A stretch of 64,000 nucleotides of DNA from an uncultured Bacteroides sp. (GTDB lineage Bacteria; Bacteroidota; Bacteroidia; Bacteroidales; Bacteroidaceae): the NCBI RefSeq assembly GCF_963666545.1, contig NZ_OY762899.1, positions 1,674,001 through 1,738,000 of the forward strand, written 5' to 3'. The notes below the pieces were generated by a model that made no database searches, was not told the origin of the DNA, and worked only from the letters and a program-made list of their open reading frames with translations. The position numbers were made by a program, and so were the translations under genes. Below, piece after piece: positions 35,976-45,364 of the stretch. The stretch's first letter is position 1. Each line of letters opens with the position of its first letter.

Positions 35976-36557
35976 TTATCCTAAACTATTAATAAGCGAC
36001 AGAACTTGTGGTATCAGAGGAGTTTCACCATCATTATAAATGATAAAATCGGCCATGTCCATCTTTTCCTCATCACTCATCTGACTCTGGATTCGCTTCA
36101 TTACTTGCTCACGAGACGATGAATCACGCACCATTGTCCGCTGTAACCGAACATCAAGTGGAGCATAAACAAGTACAATCTTATCAATTTTTTGAGCAAA
36201 GCCTGCTTCAATCAAAATAGCAGCTTCCATTCCTAGCATCTTAAAAGCAGCATGTTGATGTGCCCACTGCATAAAATCATCTAACACCTTCGGATGAATA
36301 ATACCATTCACTACCTTCAGGTTTTCCGGATAACCAAAAATATACGAGGCTAGCAAAGCCTTATTCAGTTCTCCATTCTGATAAAGATCACTTCCCAGTA
36401 ATGAAATTAATGATTCACGAATCAATGGATCTTCTACTGTAAGTCGTTTAGATTCAACGTCAGATATATACATCGGAACCCCCATCATTGCAAGCAAATG
36501 AGAGATTACACTCTTTCCACTGCCTATGCCACCGGTAATACCAAGTTTAATGCTCAT
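35976..36557 (-). CDS. coaE: Dephospho-CoA kinase
   Basis: 193 residues. P-loop GGIGSGKSVIS at about 9-19, then DVESKRL, and the ILIEAGF..KIDKIVLVYAP segment with the R..R.. lid region. It performs the last step of CoA synthesis. Its start overlaps the end of the YbbR-domain gene by 11 bp, so it is the last gene of a leftward operon with yajC. Confidence 0.95.
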   Translation of the reverse strand: MSIKLGITGGIGSGKSVISHLLAMMGVPMYISDVESKRLTVEDPLIRESLISLLGSDLYQNGELNKALLASYIFGYPENLKVVNGIIHPKVLDDFMQWAHQHAAFKMLGMEAAILIEAGFAQKIDKIVLVYAPLDVRLQRTMVRDSSSREQVMKRIQSQMSDEEKMDMADFIIYNDGETPLIPQVLSLINSLG

Positions 36558-37566
36558 AAGAGGGAGAGAATTGTTCTATTAAAAAATCCACTTGCATAGG
36601 AGAAATACGTACTCGCGTAACTCCATAAGGAATCGTTTTTAACTTCACCGTATACTTCTCTGAGCCCAAATGAAGCAATTCTTCATACGAGACATTCAGA
36701 ACAAAATCATCAACAGTCACATTATGAAAATATGCTAGCCCCACTTGAAAAGTGACCTGAACCTTCGAAGGGAAAGTACGCAACACCTTATCCGCCGGAA
36801 AATTAATTCCATAAATAGGTACCTCTACTGTTTTCTCAGTGTAAATATCTACAGGCAAAGTCAGTTCTACAGAATTAGGAACAAACTTGGCACCTCTCAC
36901 TCTATTAAGGAAAGCCTGACGCTTTAATGTATCAGAGATATGATCTAAGACGAACCGTTGTGTATATGCAGCCGTAATTGTATCCAAGATACTAGTTGGG
37001 GCATACACAAGTACTGAATCAGGAGAAAAAATTGTGTCTGAAATGTAATATTGGCGATCCGGACTAATTTTACCCAACAACCTGACAGGAACAAGTTTGG
37101 ATTTACCCGTTGAGTATATATACTCTAAAACAGTCGGTTTTAAAGAGAGAATACGAGTTGAAACACCCAACTGACTAAGTATTTGTTTTTCAAACTCAGA
37201 AGCATTGATTCTCACATGATTATTAACGCCCTTATGATCTGAGAAATTAAGCGTTATGGGGAAAAAAGTCTTCGCCAACATGTAGTTTAACAGTACAGTA
37301 CCTTTGTCTTTAACCCTAATAGTTATTTCCGGAGGCAGTTCTGCAGTAAGCATCACATTATCAGGCACACCTTTTAATCTTAGAGGGATGGAAAACTCTG
37401 TTTCATAATCGTAGTTTAGAGTTTGCAAGAGCCAGAAAGCACCAGCAATAAAGAAAAAAAACAAAAAAATTAAGAACTCTCTGTTCTTTTGACCCAACAG
37501 AAAGCCCTTAATTCTTTTTATAGACTTCAGATAAAGACACTTTGTGTTCCTACCGAACATTGTCAT
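36547..37566 (-). CDS. YbbR-like domain protein with N-terminal membrane anchor
   Basis: 339 residues (ATG at 37566 or two codons later). A basic N-terminus is followed by a helix at about 30-50 (FLIFLFFFFIAGAFWLLQTL), then beta-rich extracytoplasmic repeats. The segments PLRLKGVPDNVMLTAELPPEITIRV-like and EVPIYGINFPADKVLRTFPSKVQVTF-like match YbbR repeats. In other bacteria YbbR proteins (CdaR) modulate cyclic-di-AMP synthase; here it is tied instead to yajC and coaE, so the role is open. It overlaps coaE by 11 bp and follows yajC by 11 bp. Confidence 0.83.
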   Translation of the reverse strand: MTMFGRNTKCLYLKSIKRIKGFLLGQKNREFLIFLFFFFIAGAFWLLQTLNYDYETEFSIPLRLKGVPDNVMLTAELPPEITIRVKDKGTVLLNYMLAKTFFPITLNFSDHKGVNNHVRINASEFEKQILSQLGVSTRILSLKPTVLEYIYSTGKSKLVPVRLLGKISPDRQYYISDTIFSPDSVLVYAPTSILDTITAAYTQRFVLDHISDTLKRQAFLNRVRGAKFVPNSVELTLPVDIYTEKTVEVPIYGINFPADKVLRTFPSKVQVTFQVGLAYFHNVTVDDFVLNVSYEELLHLGSEKYTVKLKTIPYGVTRVRISPMQVDFLIEQFSPSYEH

Positions 37567-37577
37567 TGATTATATAC

Positions 37578-37892
37578 TTATTTGCTAACTGCATCAGCAG
37601 CAGCGGCAAAAATAGAATTCTTATCTATTTTAACCTTTACGTTGTCAGCTATTTCAAGAATAACATGATCATCGTTTACTTCTTTAATCTTACCATGTAA
37701 CCCACCCGCAGTGATAACTTTCTGATTTACTTCAAGAGACTTGCGAAAGTTAGCAATTTCTTTCTGTTTTTTGTTTTGCGGACGAATCATGAAAAAGTAC
37801 ATAATAGCGAACATTGCTATTAGCATAATCCACATCATACTACCACCGCCTCCCATTGGGGCACCTTGCAAAAATACGGTTAATAAGCTCAT
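37578..37892 (-). CDS. yajC: Sec translocase accessory protein YajC
   Basis: 104 residues. A Gly/Met-rich N-terminus, one membrane helix (about 16-35, MMWIMLIAMFAIMYFFM) followed by IRPQNKKQKE, then a small basic cytoplasmic domain with V.TAGGLHGKI. YajC associates with SecDF. It is 43 bp downstream of nusB on the same strand and begins the YbbR-coaE chain. Confidence 0.95.
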   Translation of the reverse strand: MSLLTVFLQGAPMGGGGSMMWIMLIAMFAIMYFFMIRPQNKKQKEIANFRKSLEVNQKVITAGGLHGKIKEVNDDHVILEIADNVKVKIDKNSIFAAAADAVSK

Positions 37893-37935
37893 AAAAATCA
37901 GTTTTTTAGTTTTTAATCTACTAGATACAAAGGTA

Positions 37936-38862
37936 TTAGTTCTTAGCTAACTTGCCTTCCTTTTTTAATTGATTAACAATTCCATCAAGCGTTCCATTTA
38001 TGAATCCGCCACTTTTTGGCGTACTATATAGTTTAGCTATTTCCAGATATTCATTAAGTGAAACACTGACAGGAATATTAGGGAAACTAAGAATTTCAGC
38101 CAAGGCACATTGCATTATAATCACATCCATAAAAGCCACACGATCCAAGTCCCAGTTTTTCGTATTATCGCTGATAAGATGGCGATAATAATCAGAATTC
38201 AAAAGGGCACGCCTAAATAATCGACGAGCAAATTCTTGGTCTTCATCATCTTTAAATTCCGGTAAAAGAGGTTGGGCAGAGCCATTCTTTTCCTCAAATC
38301 GTTTGATAGTCTTTAGTACAAAAGTGTCAACGATCTCTTTATCATCATTCCAATAAAGACTTTGATCTTCCAAAACCTGATCCAAAGAATCATTGTTGAA
38401 GATTAAAGATTTATAAAGCTTTCTCCACAATTCACGGTCAGCCTCATAAGAAGAGTCTCCCGATGCCATGTATTCCTTATATATATCTGAAGCTACAATC
38501 TTATCATAAAGCTCTTTAATCAATTCCTGATCGTTTGCCCATGTTTTCTTTTGATTGTTGATAAACTCTGTAAGTTGCTTATTAACCTCAAGTTGGGCAA
38601 TAAACTTATTTCCCACGAACTTCATATTCGGGGCCAGTTCATCGGAGGTAGGCGCTAGTTTGGCTTTTGCCACATCAATGCGCTTTTGTGCGTAGTTCGT
38701 CAGTGCGATCATCAACATCAGCAGGTAGTTGTATAAATCATAAGCCTTTGCAAGGCTGAAGAATAATTCTTTCTCCGCTGAGTCTAAATTTTTGCTGCCG
38801 TTCTGATAGTATGCATACACTATTTGTATGATCTTAAGACGAATAAGAACTCTGTTAATCAT
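37936..38862 (-). CDS. nusB: Transcription antitermination factor NusB, long Bacteroidetes form
   Basis: 308 residues versus about 140 in E. coli. The C-terminal ~110 residues hold the NusB fold (FARRLFRRALLNSDYYRHLI, DLDRVAFMDVIIMQCALAEI, IPVSVSLNEYLEIAKLYSTPKS..FINGTLDGI). The N-terminal ~190 residues start MINRVLIRLKIIQIVYAYYQNG, which is itself NusB-like, so the extension may be an insertion between parts of the fold. NusB binds boxA RNA with NusE for rRNA antitermination. TACTTTTG at 38902-38895 is the -7 element. Confidence 0.9.
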   Translation of the reverse strand: MINRVLIRLKIIQIVYAYYQNGSKNLDSAEKELFFSLAKAYDLYNYLLMLMIALTNYAQKRIDVAKAKLAPTSDELAPNMKFVGNKFIAQLEVNKQLTEFINNQKKTWANDQELIKELYDKIVASDIYKEYMASGDSSYEADRELWRKLYKSLIFNNDSLDQVLEDQSLYWNDDKEIVDTFVLKTIKRFEEKNGSAQPLLPEFKDDEDQEFARRLFRRALLNSDYYRHLISDNTKNWDLDRVAFMDVIIMQCALAEILSFPNIPVSVSLNEYLEIAKLYSTPKSGGFINGTLDGIVNQLKKEGKLAKN

Positions 38863-39033
38863 AAATTTTAATCAATACTGTTATTAACGAATTGCAAAAG
38901 TAGGTATTTTTAGCGAGTTTGCCCAAATAAACCACTTTTTTTTATGTGAGATTTCATTCTCCTTCCTTTTTCTTTTGACAGTTTAAAAAAAAGTATCAAA
39001 TTTGGGGCCAACTTAAAAAGATGACCTAACGAC

Positions 39034-39450
39034 ATGGAAGATTTTAAGAAGAAAAATGTGGTGGATTTGAACGACAAAGAAATTGTTTTCTCTAAATCCG
39101 TAAAAGCAGGCAAACGTATTTATTACCTAGACGTAAAGAAGAATCGTAAAGATGAAATGTTTCTTGCCATTACGGAGAGCAAGAAAATTGTGATGAATGA
39201 AGGAGAAGATCCTCAGGTAAGCTTCGAAAAGCATAAAATTTTCCTTTATAAAGAGGATTTTGAGAAGTTTATGAACGGATTATCTCAAGCCATTGAATTT
39301 ATAAATAAACGACAATGTTCCTATTCAGAGGCCGAAGATACTGAAGAAGACAAGCGAAAATTGTTCAGACAAAAAGAAAATATTGACGACGTCGTTCTCA
39401 TAAACGAAGATTTAGATGGCGAAATCAAGATTGATATTGATTTTGAATAA
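39034..39450 (+). CDS. DUF3276/PUR-domain nucleic-acid-binding protein
   Basis: 138 residues. The conserved block DKEIVFSKSVKAGKRIYYLDVKKNRK and the FLYKEDFEKFMNGL segment match the bacterial PUR-alpha-like DUF3276 family, which binds single-stranded DNA or RNA. The C-terminal ~45 residues are acidic. It is a single-gene unit between divergent nusB and the rplY group. Confidence 0.88.
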   Translation: MEDFKKKNVVDLNDKEIVFSKSVKAGKRIYYLDVKKNRKDEMFLAITESKKIVMNEGEDPQVSFEKHKIFLYKEDFEKFMNGLSQAIEFINKRQCSYSEAEDTEEDKRKLFRQKENIDDVVLINEDLDGEIKIDIDFE

Positions 39451-39457
39451 GTAAAAC

Positions 39458-39488
39458 TTTGATAATTAGAAAAGAAAGCGTACTTTTG
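39458..39488 (+). promoter_or_regulatory. Bacteroides-type promoter of rplY
   Basis: TTTG at 39458-39461, 19-bp spacer, TACTTTTG at 39481-39488. The leader to the rplY ATG at 39587 is about 90 nt. The -33 lies just after the DUF3276 stop. Confidence 0.82.
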
Positions 39489-39502
39489 CACCGCTTTTTG
39501 CA

Positions 39503-39530
39503 ACATCGTGTGATATCCACATCGTGTGAT
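39503..39530 (+). repeat. 12-bp direct repeat in the rplY leader
   Basis: ACATCGTGTGAT occurs at 39503-39514 and 39519-39530, separated by ATCC, within the 5' untranslated region. It could be a protein-binding site on DNA or RNA; ribosomal-protein genes are often regulated through their leaders, but no known L25 leader structure is recognised. Confidence 0.6.
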
Positions 39531-39586
39531 GGAGAGTTAAGCAAATAAATGAACTTAATTTAGAGTAACACAAAAAAAAATTAAAA

Positions 39587-40174
39587 ATGAAATCAATTGA
39601 AGTAAAAGGAACTGCAAGAACCATTGCAGAACGCTCTTCAGATCAGAGCAGAGCTATCAAAGCTATTCGTAAAAACAACGGAGTTCCTTGTGTAATCTAC
39701 GGAGGAAGTGAAAACATTCATTTCACTGTGACTGCCGATTCTCTTCGTAACTTAGTTTACACTCCTCATATCTATGTTGTAGATCTTGATATTGATGGAA
39801 AGAAATTAAATGCTATCCTAAAAGATATTCAATTTCACCCAGTAAAAGATACAATTCTTCATGTTGACTTTTACCAGATTGACGAATCTAAACCTATTGA
39901 AATAGACGTACCTGTTCAATTGGAAGGACTTGCTGAAGGTGTGAAAGCCGGTGGCAAATTGACTCTGCAGATGCGTAAATTGAAAGTGAAAGCATTCTAT
40001 AATGACATTCCAGAGAAACTTGTTGTTAACGTAGCTCATTTAGGATTAGGTAAAACAGTGAAAGTTGGAGAACTTTCTTATGAAAACCTAACTCTTTTAA
40101 ATACAAAAGAATCTGTTGTTTGCGCTGTCAAGCTGACTCGTGCCGCAAGAGGTTTGGCTGCTGCCGGCAAGTAA
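39587..40174 (+). CDS. rplY: 50S ribosomal protein L25 / general stress protein CTC
   Basis: 195 residues. N-terminal L25 domain (about 1-95, GVPCVIYGGSENIHF, HPVKDTILHVDFYQ) and a C-terminal CTC/TL5 beta domain (about 100-185, PIEIDVPVQLEGLAEGVKAGG). It binds 5S rRNA. The two-domain form is usual outside the gamma-proteobacteria. It ends before a hairpin terminator and is upstream of pth. Confidence 0.96.
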   Translation: MKSIEVKGTARTIAERSSDQSRAIKAIRKNNGVPCVIYGGSENIHFTVTADSLRNLVYTPHIYVVDLDIDGKKLNAILKDIQFHPVKDTILHVDFYQIDESKPIEIDVPVQLEGLAEGVKAGGKLTLQMRKLKVKAFYNDIPEKLVVNVAHLGLGKTVKVGELSYENLTLLNTKESVVCAVKLTRAARGLAAAGK

Positions 40175-40204
40175 TCAGAGATATTATCCCGCAAGGGGAC
40201 TTAC

Positions 40205-40270
40205 AAACGCAGATTAATGCAGAGACCACAGAATCCAAACTGTGTCAATCTGCGATAATCTGCGTTTTTT
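40205..40270 (+). terminator. Terminator between rplY and pth
   Basis: Outer stem AAACGCAGATTA / TAATCTGCGTTT followed by a T-run (40205-40216 and about 40256-40270), with an inner CACAG/CTGTG helix. It separates the rplY transcript from the pth-S4 unit. Confidence 0.85.
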
Positions 40271-40290
40271 ACTAAATAATACTATCGAAT

Positions 40291-40854
40291 ATGAAATACT
40301 TAATTGTAGGATTAGGTAACATTGGTCTCGAATATCATGAAACCCGCCACAACATCGGCTTCATGGTTGTAGATGCTCTGGCAAAGGATGCCGATAAATC
40401 GTTCACCGATGGACGTTACGGCTTTACCACTACCTTATCTATAAAAGGCCGACAAATACTGCTTCTCAAACCCTCTACTTATATGAATCTGAGCGGAAAT
40501 GCCGTTCGGTACTGGATGCAAAAAGAAAACATTCCATTAGAGAATGTGCTTATCATTGTTGATGATCTGGCACTTCCTTTCGGTACCTTACGCCTAAAAA
40601 ACAAAGGAAGTGATGCCGGGCACAACGGGTTGAAGCACATCGCTGCAACTCTGGGCACAGTTAACTATGCCCGCTTACGCTTTGGTATAGGCAGTGACTT
40701 CCCAAGAGGCGGACAAATAGATTATGTGCTAGGCAAGTTCGAAGAAGAAGATTTAAAGACAATGCCTGAACGCTTGCAAACAGCTGGTGAGATCATCAAA
40801 AGCTTTTGCCTTGCCGGAATAGACAATACCATGAACCAATTTAATAAAAAGTAG
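40291..40854 (+). CDS. pth: Peptidyl-tRNA hydrolase
   Basis: 187 residues. [18 protein letters not shown] with catalytic His20, GxN patterns around [41 protein letters not shown] and FRFGIG-like [11 protein letters not shown]. It releases peptides from peptidyl-tRNA. The S4 gene starts 2 bp after its stop, so they are coupled. Confidence 0.97.
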   Translation: MKYLIVGLGNIGLEYHETRHNIGFMVVDALAKDADKSFTDGRYGFTTTLSIKGRQILLLKPSTYMNLSGNAVRYWMQKENIPLENVLIIVDDLALPFGTLRLKNKGSDAGHNGLKHIAATLGTVNYARLRFGIGSDFPRGGQIDYVLGKFEEEDLKTMPERLQTAGEIIKSFCLAGIDNTMNQFNKK

Positions 40855-40856
40855 TC

Positions 40857-41285
40857 ATGTCGGAAGCCAGAATAGACAAGTGGATGTGGGCAGTACGCAT
40901 ATTCAAAACCCGTACCATTGCGGCCGAAGCTTGCAAGAAAGGACGAGTAACCATCAATGGATCGTTTGTAAAGGCAGCACGTATGGTAAAGCCCAATGAT
41001 ATCATTCAAGTAAAAAAACCTCCCATCACTTATTCATTCAAAGTACTGCAAGCTATTGAAAAGCGGGTTGGAGCTAAACTAGTGCCCGAAGTAATGGAAA
41101 ACGTTACAACTCCGGACCAATATGAGCTACTGGAGATGAGCAAAGTCTCCGGATTTATCGATCGTGCTCGTGGAACGGGACGCCCAACGAAGAAAGATCG
41201 CCGAACGTTGGAAGACTTCGTCACACCCGACTCTATGGACGATTTCGACTTTGATTTTGACTTCGAAGAAGATAAACAAGATTAG
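40857..41285 (+). CDS. S4-domain RNA-binding protein, Hsp15-like
   Basis: 142 residues. S4 domain at about 1-60 (RIDKWMWAVRIFKTRTIAAEACKKGRV with VNGSFVK-like), then PTKKDRRTLEDF and a strongly acidic C-terminal tail (about 125-142). It resembles Hsp15, which rescues blocked 50S subunits carrying nascent chains. Pairing with pth fits a stalled-ribosome recycling role. Confidence 0.9.
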   Translation: MSEARIDKWMWAVRIFKTRTIAAEACKKGRVTINGSFVKAARMVKPNDIIQVKKPPITYSFKVLQAIEKRVGAKLVPEVMENVTTPDQYELLEMSKVSGFIDRARGTGRPTKKDRRTLEDFVTPDSMDDFDFDFDFEEDKQD

Positions 41286-41369
41286 ATAAAATATGCCTAT
41301 TTTACGAAGAGAATTTATTATCTCCACATAAAACAGGCACGTTTTATCGATAAAGAATCTCTTCCCTAT

Positions 41370-41813
41370 TTAAAGATTAGCCTTTACCGCATCAACCAAT
41401 TGCTGGTATTCCTCATCCGTCAGATACACCTTAGCAGGGTTCATTTGGAATGTAGCGCCATAATCAGGGCCATCCACATACTTTGGAGCCAAATGAAAGT
41501 GGAGATGAGAAAGTTTATCAGAATAAGCCCCATAATTTATCTTCTCCGGATGAAAAGCTTTATCCATTGCACGAGTCACACGTGCCACATCAGCCATGAA
41601 AGCATTACGTTCATTATCACTGAGCTCAAAAAGGTCGTTCACGTGGTCTTTGTAGGCCACGAGGCAACGCCCACGATAAGTTTGTTCTTTAAATAAGAAG
41701 ACACGAGATACACTTAGTTGTGCTATCTCAATCATCAAATTGTGCAGTGTTTCATTGTTTTGACAGTACAAGCACTCTTTAGGATCACTTTTCATAATAC
41801 TCATTTTTATCAT
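41370..41813 (-). CDS. HIT-family (histidine triad) protein
   Basis: 147 residues if the first ATG is used; starts at 41804 or 41795 are equally possible. The triad is HLHFHLAP near residue 105, and an N-terminal CLYCQNN CxxC pair may bind zinc. HIT proteins hydrolyse nucleotide phosphoramidates or dinucleoside polyphosphates. It stands alone between the S4 gene and the antiporter gene. Confidence 0.93.
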   Translation of the reverse strand: MIKMSIMKSDPKECLYCQNNETLHNLMIEIAQLSVSRVFLFKEQTYRGRCLVAYKDHVNDLFELSDNERNAFMADVARVTRAMDKAFHPEKINYGAYSDKLSHLHFHLAPKYVDGPDYGATFQMNPAKVYLTDEEYQQLVDAVKANL

Positions 41814-41843
41814 TTAATGGGGGCAAAAGTAGCGATTTTCTCG

Positions 41844-44117
41844 CTACTTCGTACCTGTTTTCTCGTTCTTTTGGCCAACTAATTGGTGTACATCGTCATT
41901 TTCACCCACTACCCATACCACATCACCCTCTTCGAAAGGTACGTCTACATCCGGAGTCATTAACGTATTTCCGGCCCTTTCCATTCCCACGATTAAGCAA
42001 CGATATTTTTCCCGTATGCCCGAATCTCGGAGCTTCACTCCCACAAAAACAGAATCAGCATCAACAACAAATTGTTTCAGTGTCATCGCGCTCTTCTCTA
42101 TCACGTCCTCTTCGAGTAATGCAACATCCTGCATTTCTTTCCCTAGAAGGTTTAACTGTTCATCTGTTCCAATCACCTGAATCTTGTCCATAGGGAAAAG
42201 CCGAACATCCGGGCCGGGAATATTAATTCTTCGTTTCCCCCGAAGAATAGAAACCACATGCACATCATACCTCCGACCTAAATTCAGTTCAAGTAACGTT
42301 TGCCCCGCCCAAATAGATGTTCCGGGTACTTCAAAATCCGTCAAGTGCAAATCACGAGTCAAAAGCCTTCCTGCATAAGCCGGCTTCTTCTCTCCCAAAT
42401 ATTCAGCCTGTTCGTCACGATATCGCAGATTCTGAAAAAATCGCCGTTCAATAAGTATTGAGTGTCTTTTCAGTCGCCGAGAATAGACCATCGACATTAC
42501 AACCAGTATTGCTACACCAAAGGCAATTCCGATGGATGCCTCAAATAAGTCAGCAATAATGAACATCACAAATGACACCGCCACAACACTTCGAAAAACG
42601 ATCGTAGAAACCAACGGACCACGATTTATTCGACTATCATTCCATAAAGAAACAAATTCTTTCGAATGGTTTTTTTTCACTACAATAGCTCGCAAAAAAG
42701 GAGAAATACACAAAGTGATGAAGACAGATCCAAGCATTGCCGCCCAGAATTGAGGAAGATTAGCTTCGAAAAGAGGCAGTATAAACTTAAGGGATAAGGC
42801 AATAACAGCTACACACAGAACGGAATAAGCAACGGTAATCCGCAATAAAGCAAGTAGAAGTTTTTTCCACAAGCTTTCATAATTCATTGTAGTCTCACTT
42901 CCCCGACAATAGCGCGCCAAAAATCGTTTCCAAGAGCCAGGCAACTTGTTGTCCACAAAGTTAGATGCCGGTTCCGCAAAACGAATCATATAAGGAGTGA
43001 AAAAGGTCGTTATTACCGAGACTGCCACCACGATAGGATAAAGAAAATCGCTCGTCACACGTAAAGAGACACCCAGTGAAGCAATGATAAAAGCAAATTC
43101 ACCAATCTGAGTTAAACTAAATCCACATTGCATCGCTGTCTTCAACGGCTGTCCGGCCAACAGCACTCCGAAAGTTCCGAAGAAAGATTGTCCCAGAACC
43201 ACAATCACCGTAATCACCAAAATAGGTATGGCGTATTCTACAATCATATTCGGATCGACCATCATCCCTACGGAGACGAAGAAGATTGCACCAAATAAAT
43301 CCTTTACAGGTTTTACCAAACGGCTAATAGATTCGGCCTCCACCGTTTCAGCCAGTATAGAGCCCATTATGAATGCGCCAAAAGCAGCCGAAAATCCTGT
43401 TTTCGCAGCAAGCACTACCATACCAAAACAAAGTCCCAAAGAGACGATAAGCAATGTTTCTTCATTCATCAACTTACGCACACGCTTCAAGAATTGGGGT
43501 ATTAGGTAAATACCAACAATAAACCATAAAATCAAGAAAAAGACAAGTTTGCCCACGCTCTCAAACATCTCAGCCCCCTCAAAATTGCTTTTGGCTGCCA
43601 AAGTAGAAAGCATTACCATCAATACAATAGCCAATATATCCTCAATAATCAAGATACTAAGCACCAATCCGGCAAACTTCTTCTTGCCCAATCCCATGTC
43701 ATCAAAAGCCTTGTAGATTATGGTAGTAGAAGACATCGCAATCATACCACCCAGAAACAAGCAGTCCATTCGTCCCCAACCAAAGGACATCCCTACACCA
43801 ATACCCAGCAGAATCATACAGAAGATAATCGTACAAGCAGCTATCACGGCAGTGCCTCCCACTCTCATGATCTTTTTAAAGCTGAATTCCAATCCCAGAG
43901 CAAACAACAAGAATACAACTCCTATATCCGCCCACGTTTGTATATTTGCCGTATCCATGACTGAAGCTGTAAAAGCAATATGTGGACTGGCCAAGAAACC
44001 AGCCATCACGTACCCCAAAACCAAAGGTTGTTTGAGTTTCTTAAATAATAGAGTCATTATGCCGGCACAAGCAAGGATCAAGGCTAGGTCGGCTATCAGA
44101 GTTGGTAGATGTGACAT
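41844..44117 (-). CDS. KefB-like cation:proton antiporter (CPA2) with two TrkA-C domains
   Basis: 757 residues. The N-terminal ~390 residues are a CPA2 exchanger with about 12 helices; the GYVMAGFLASPH, LFALGLEFSFKK and AFGAFIMGSILAE segments are typical. A second membrane patch follows (about 420-545). Two C-terminal TrkA-C domains sit at about 605-665 and 680-750 (IPGPDVRLFPMDKIQVIGTDEQL and VPFEEGDVVWVVGEND). The usual TrkA-N nucleotide-binding domain is not evident. Ion specificity (K or Na) is unknown. TACTTTTG at 44146-44139 is the -7 element. Confidence 0.9.
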   Translation of the reverse strand: MSHLPTLIADLALILACAGIMTLLFKKLKQPLVLGYVMAGFLASPHIAFTASVMDTANIQTWADIGVVFLLFALGLEFSFKKIMRVGGTAVIAACTIIFCMILLGIGVGMSFGWGRMDCLFLGGMIAMSSTTIIYKAFDDMGLGKKKFAGLVLSILIIEDILAIVLMVMLSTLAAKSNFEGAEMFESVGKLVFFLILWFIVGIYLIPQFLKRVRKLMNEETLLIVSLGLCFGMVVLAAKTGFSAAFGAFIMGSILAETVEAESISRLVKPVKDLFGAIFFVSVGMMVDPNMIVEYAIPILVITVIVVLGQSFFGTFGVLLAGQPLKTAMQCGFSLTQIGEFAFIIASLGVSLRVTSDFLYPIVVAVSVITTFFTPYMIRFAEPASNFVDNKLPGSWKRFLARYCRGSETTMNYESLWKKLLLALLRITVAYSVLCVAVIALSLKFILPLFEANLPQFWAAMLGSVFITLCISPFLRAIVVKKNHSKEFVSLWNDSRINRGPLVSTIVFRSVVAVSFVMFIIADLFEASIGIAFGVAILVVMSMVYSRRLKRHSILIERRFFQNLRYRDEQAEYLGEKKPAYAGRLLTRDLHLTDFEVPGTSIWAGQTLLELNLGRRYDVHVVSILRGKRRINIPGPDVRLFPMDKIQVIGTDEQLNLLGKEMQDVALLEEDVIEKSAMTLKQFVVDADSVFVGVKLRDSGIREKYRCLIVGMERAGNTLMTPDVDVPFEEGDVVWVVGENDDVHQLVGQKNEKTGTK

Positions 44118-44199
44118 TTTTGTAGACTTTTATACTTGCAAAAGTACATTTAATTCAGCAATTGAAAGGAAAAAAAGGTAACTTTATACCTGTAACAAT

Positions 44200-44242
44200 A
44201 AAAAAGTTCCCGTTTGCCACAATCAAGCAGCAAACGGGAACT
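44200..44242 (-). terminator. Terminator of the pepT-gcvT unit
   Basis: 13-bp perfect stem AGTTCCCGTTTGC / GCAAACGGGAACT (44205-44217, 44230-44242) followed by TTTTTTATT on the minus strand. It ends transcription 21 bp after the gcvT stop. Confidence 0.93.
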
Positions 44243-44262
44243 GTATTCTATCGACGAGTTCT

Positions 44263-45348
44263 CTACTTTCTAAACGGTGGCTTCACCACCATTACTTTCA
44301 ATTTACGTCCTCGTACATCGACAAATATTTCCGTACCAAGAGCCGCATATTCAGGTTTCACATACCCCATGCCGATGCCTATCTTGCGAATAGGCGACAT
44401 TGTGCCGGATGTAACCACTCCTATTTTCTCTCCTGACGCCGCAAACAATTCATAATCCTGACGAGGAATCCCCCTGTCTATCATCTCAAAACCAACGAGT
44501 TTGCGAGTCACTCCCTCAGCTTTTTGTTTTTCGAGTGCAATGCGATTAGTGAAGTTTTTACCCTCCACGAATTTCGTAATCCATCCCAGTCCGGCTTCGA
44601 TAGGCGAAGTTGTATCATCCAAATCGTGCCCATAAAGGCAGAAACCCATTTCCAATCGAAGCGTATCACGCGCACCAAGTCCCACGGGCTTTATCCCAAA
44701 TTCGGCACCAGCCTCAAACACAGCCTTCCAAATCTTATCAGCCACATCCGGATAAAAATAAAGTTCAAAACCTCCCGCTCCGGTATATCCTGTATTCGAG
44801 ATAATAACCTCTTTCACACCAGCCATCTCACCCACGGCAAAGGTGTAATAAGGTATGTCTGCCAAATTTATATCCGTAAGTTTCTGCAAAGCCAATATTG
44901 CTTTGGGGCCTTGCACAGCAAGTTGGGCCATATTGTCAGAAGCATTTTCAAGCACTGCTCCTTCCGCATTATGCGACACGCACCACTCCCAATCTTTCTC
45001 TATGTTAGCAGCATTTACTACCAACATATATTTTTCAGCCTCGTAGTGATACACCAGTAGATCATCCACAATTCCGCCTTCTTCATTGGGAAAGCAAGTA
45101 TATTGTATTTTCCCGGGACTGAGTACGGCAACATTGTTTGATGTTATCTTCTGAAGAAAAGGTAACGCATTGGGGCCCTTTACCCAGAATTCTCCCATGT
45201 GTGATACGTCGAATACCCCTACTTCATTGCATACAGTAAGGTGTTCGTCGATAATACCGGAATATTCAATAGGCATATTATAGCCTGCAAACTCGTGCAT
45301 TTTGGCTCCGAGAGCGATATGTTTCTCTGTAAATGGCGTTTGTTTCAT
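44263..45348 (-). CDS. gcvT: Glycine cleavage system T protein (aminomethyltransferase)
   Basis: 361 residues from the ATG at 45348 ([29 protein letters not shown]). [57 protein letters not shown] and VTSGTMSP are family signatures. It transfers the aminomethyl carbon to tetrahydrofolate. The other glycine-cleavage genes are not in the window. pepT lies directly upstream and the two share a transcript. Confidence 0.97.
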   Translation of the reverse strand: MKQTPFTEKHIALGAKMHEFAGYNMPIEYSGIIDEHLTVCNEVGVFDVSHMGEFWVKGPNALPFLQKITSNNVAVLSPGKIQYTCFPNEEGGIVDDLLVYHYEAEKYMLVVNAANIEKDWEWCVSHNAEGAVLENASDNMAQLAVQGPKAILALQKLTDINLADIPYYTFAVGEMAGVKEVIISNTGYTGAGGFELYFYPDVADKIWKAVFEAGAEFGIKPVGLGARDTLRLEMGFCLYGHDLDDTTSPIEAGLGWITKFVEGKNFTNRIALEKQKAEGVTRKLVGFEMIDRGIPRQDYELFAASGEKIGVVTSGTMSPIRKIGIGMGYVKPEYAALGTEIFVDVRGRKLKVMVVKPPFRK

Positions 45349-45364
45349 TTTTCTAAGTTTTAGG

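Noticed and set aside
43228-44181. Plus-strand open frames opposite the KefB-like antiporter
   Set aside because: Low-complexity shadow of membrane-helix codons; the minus-strand gene is complete and conserved.
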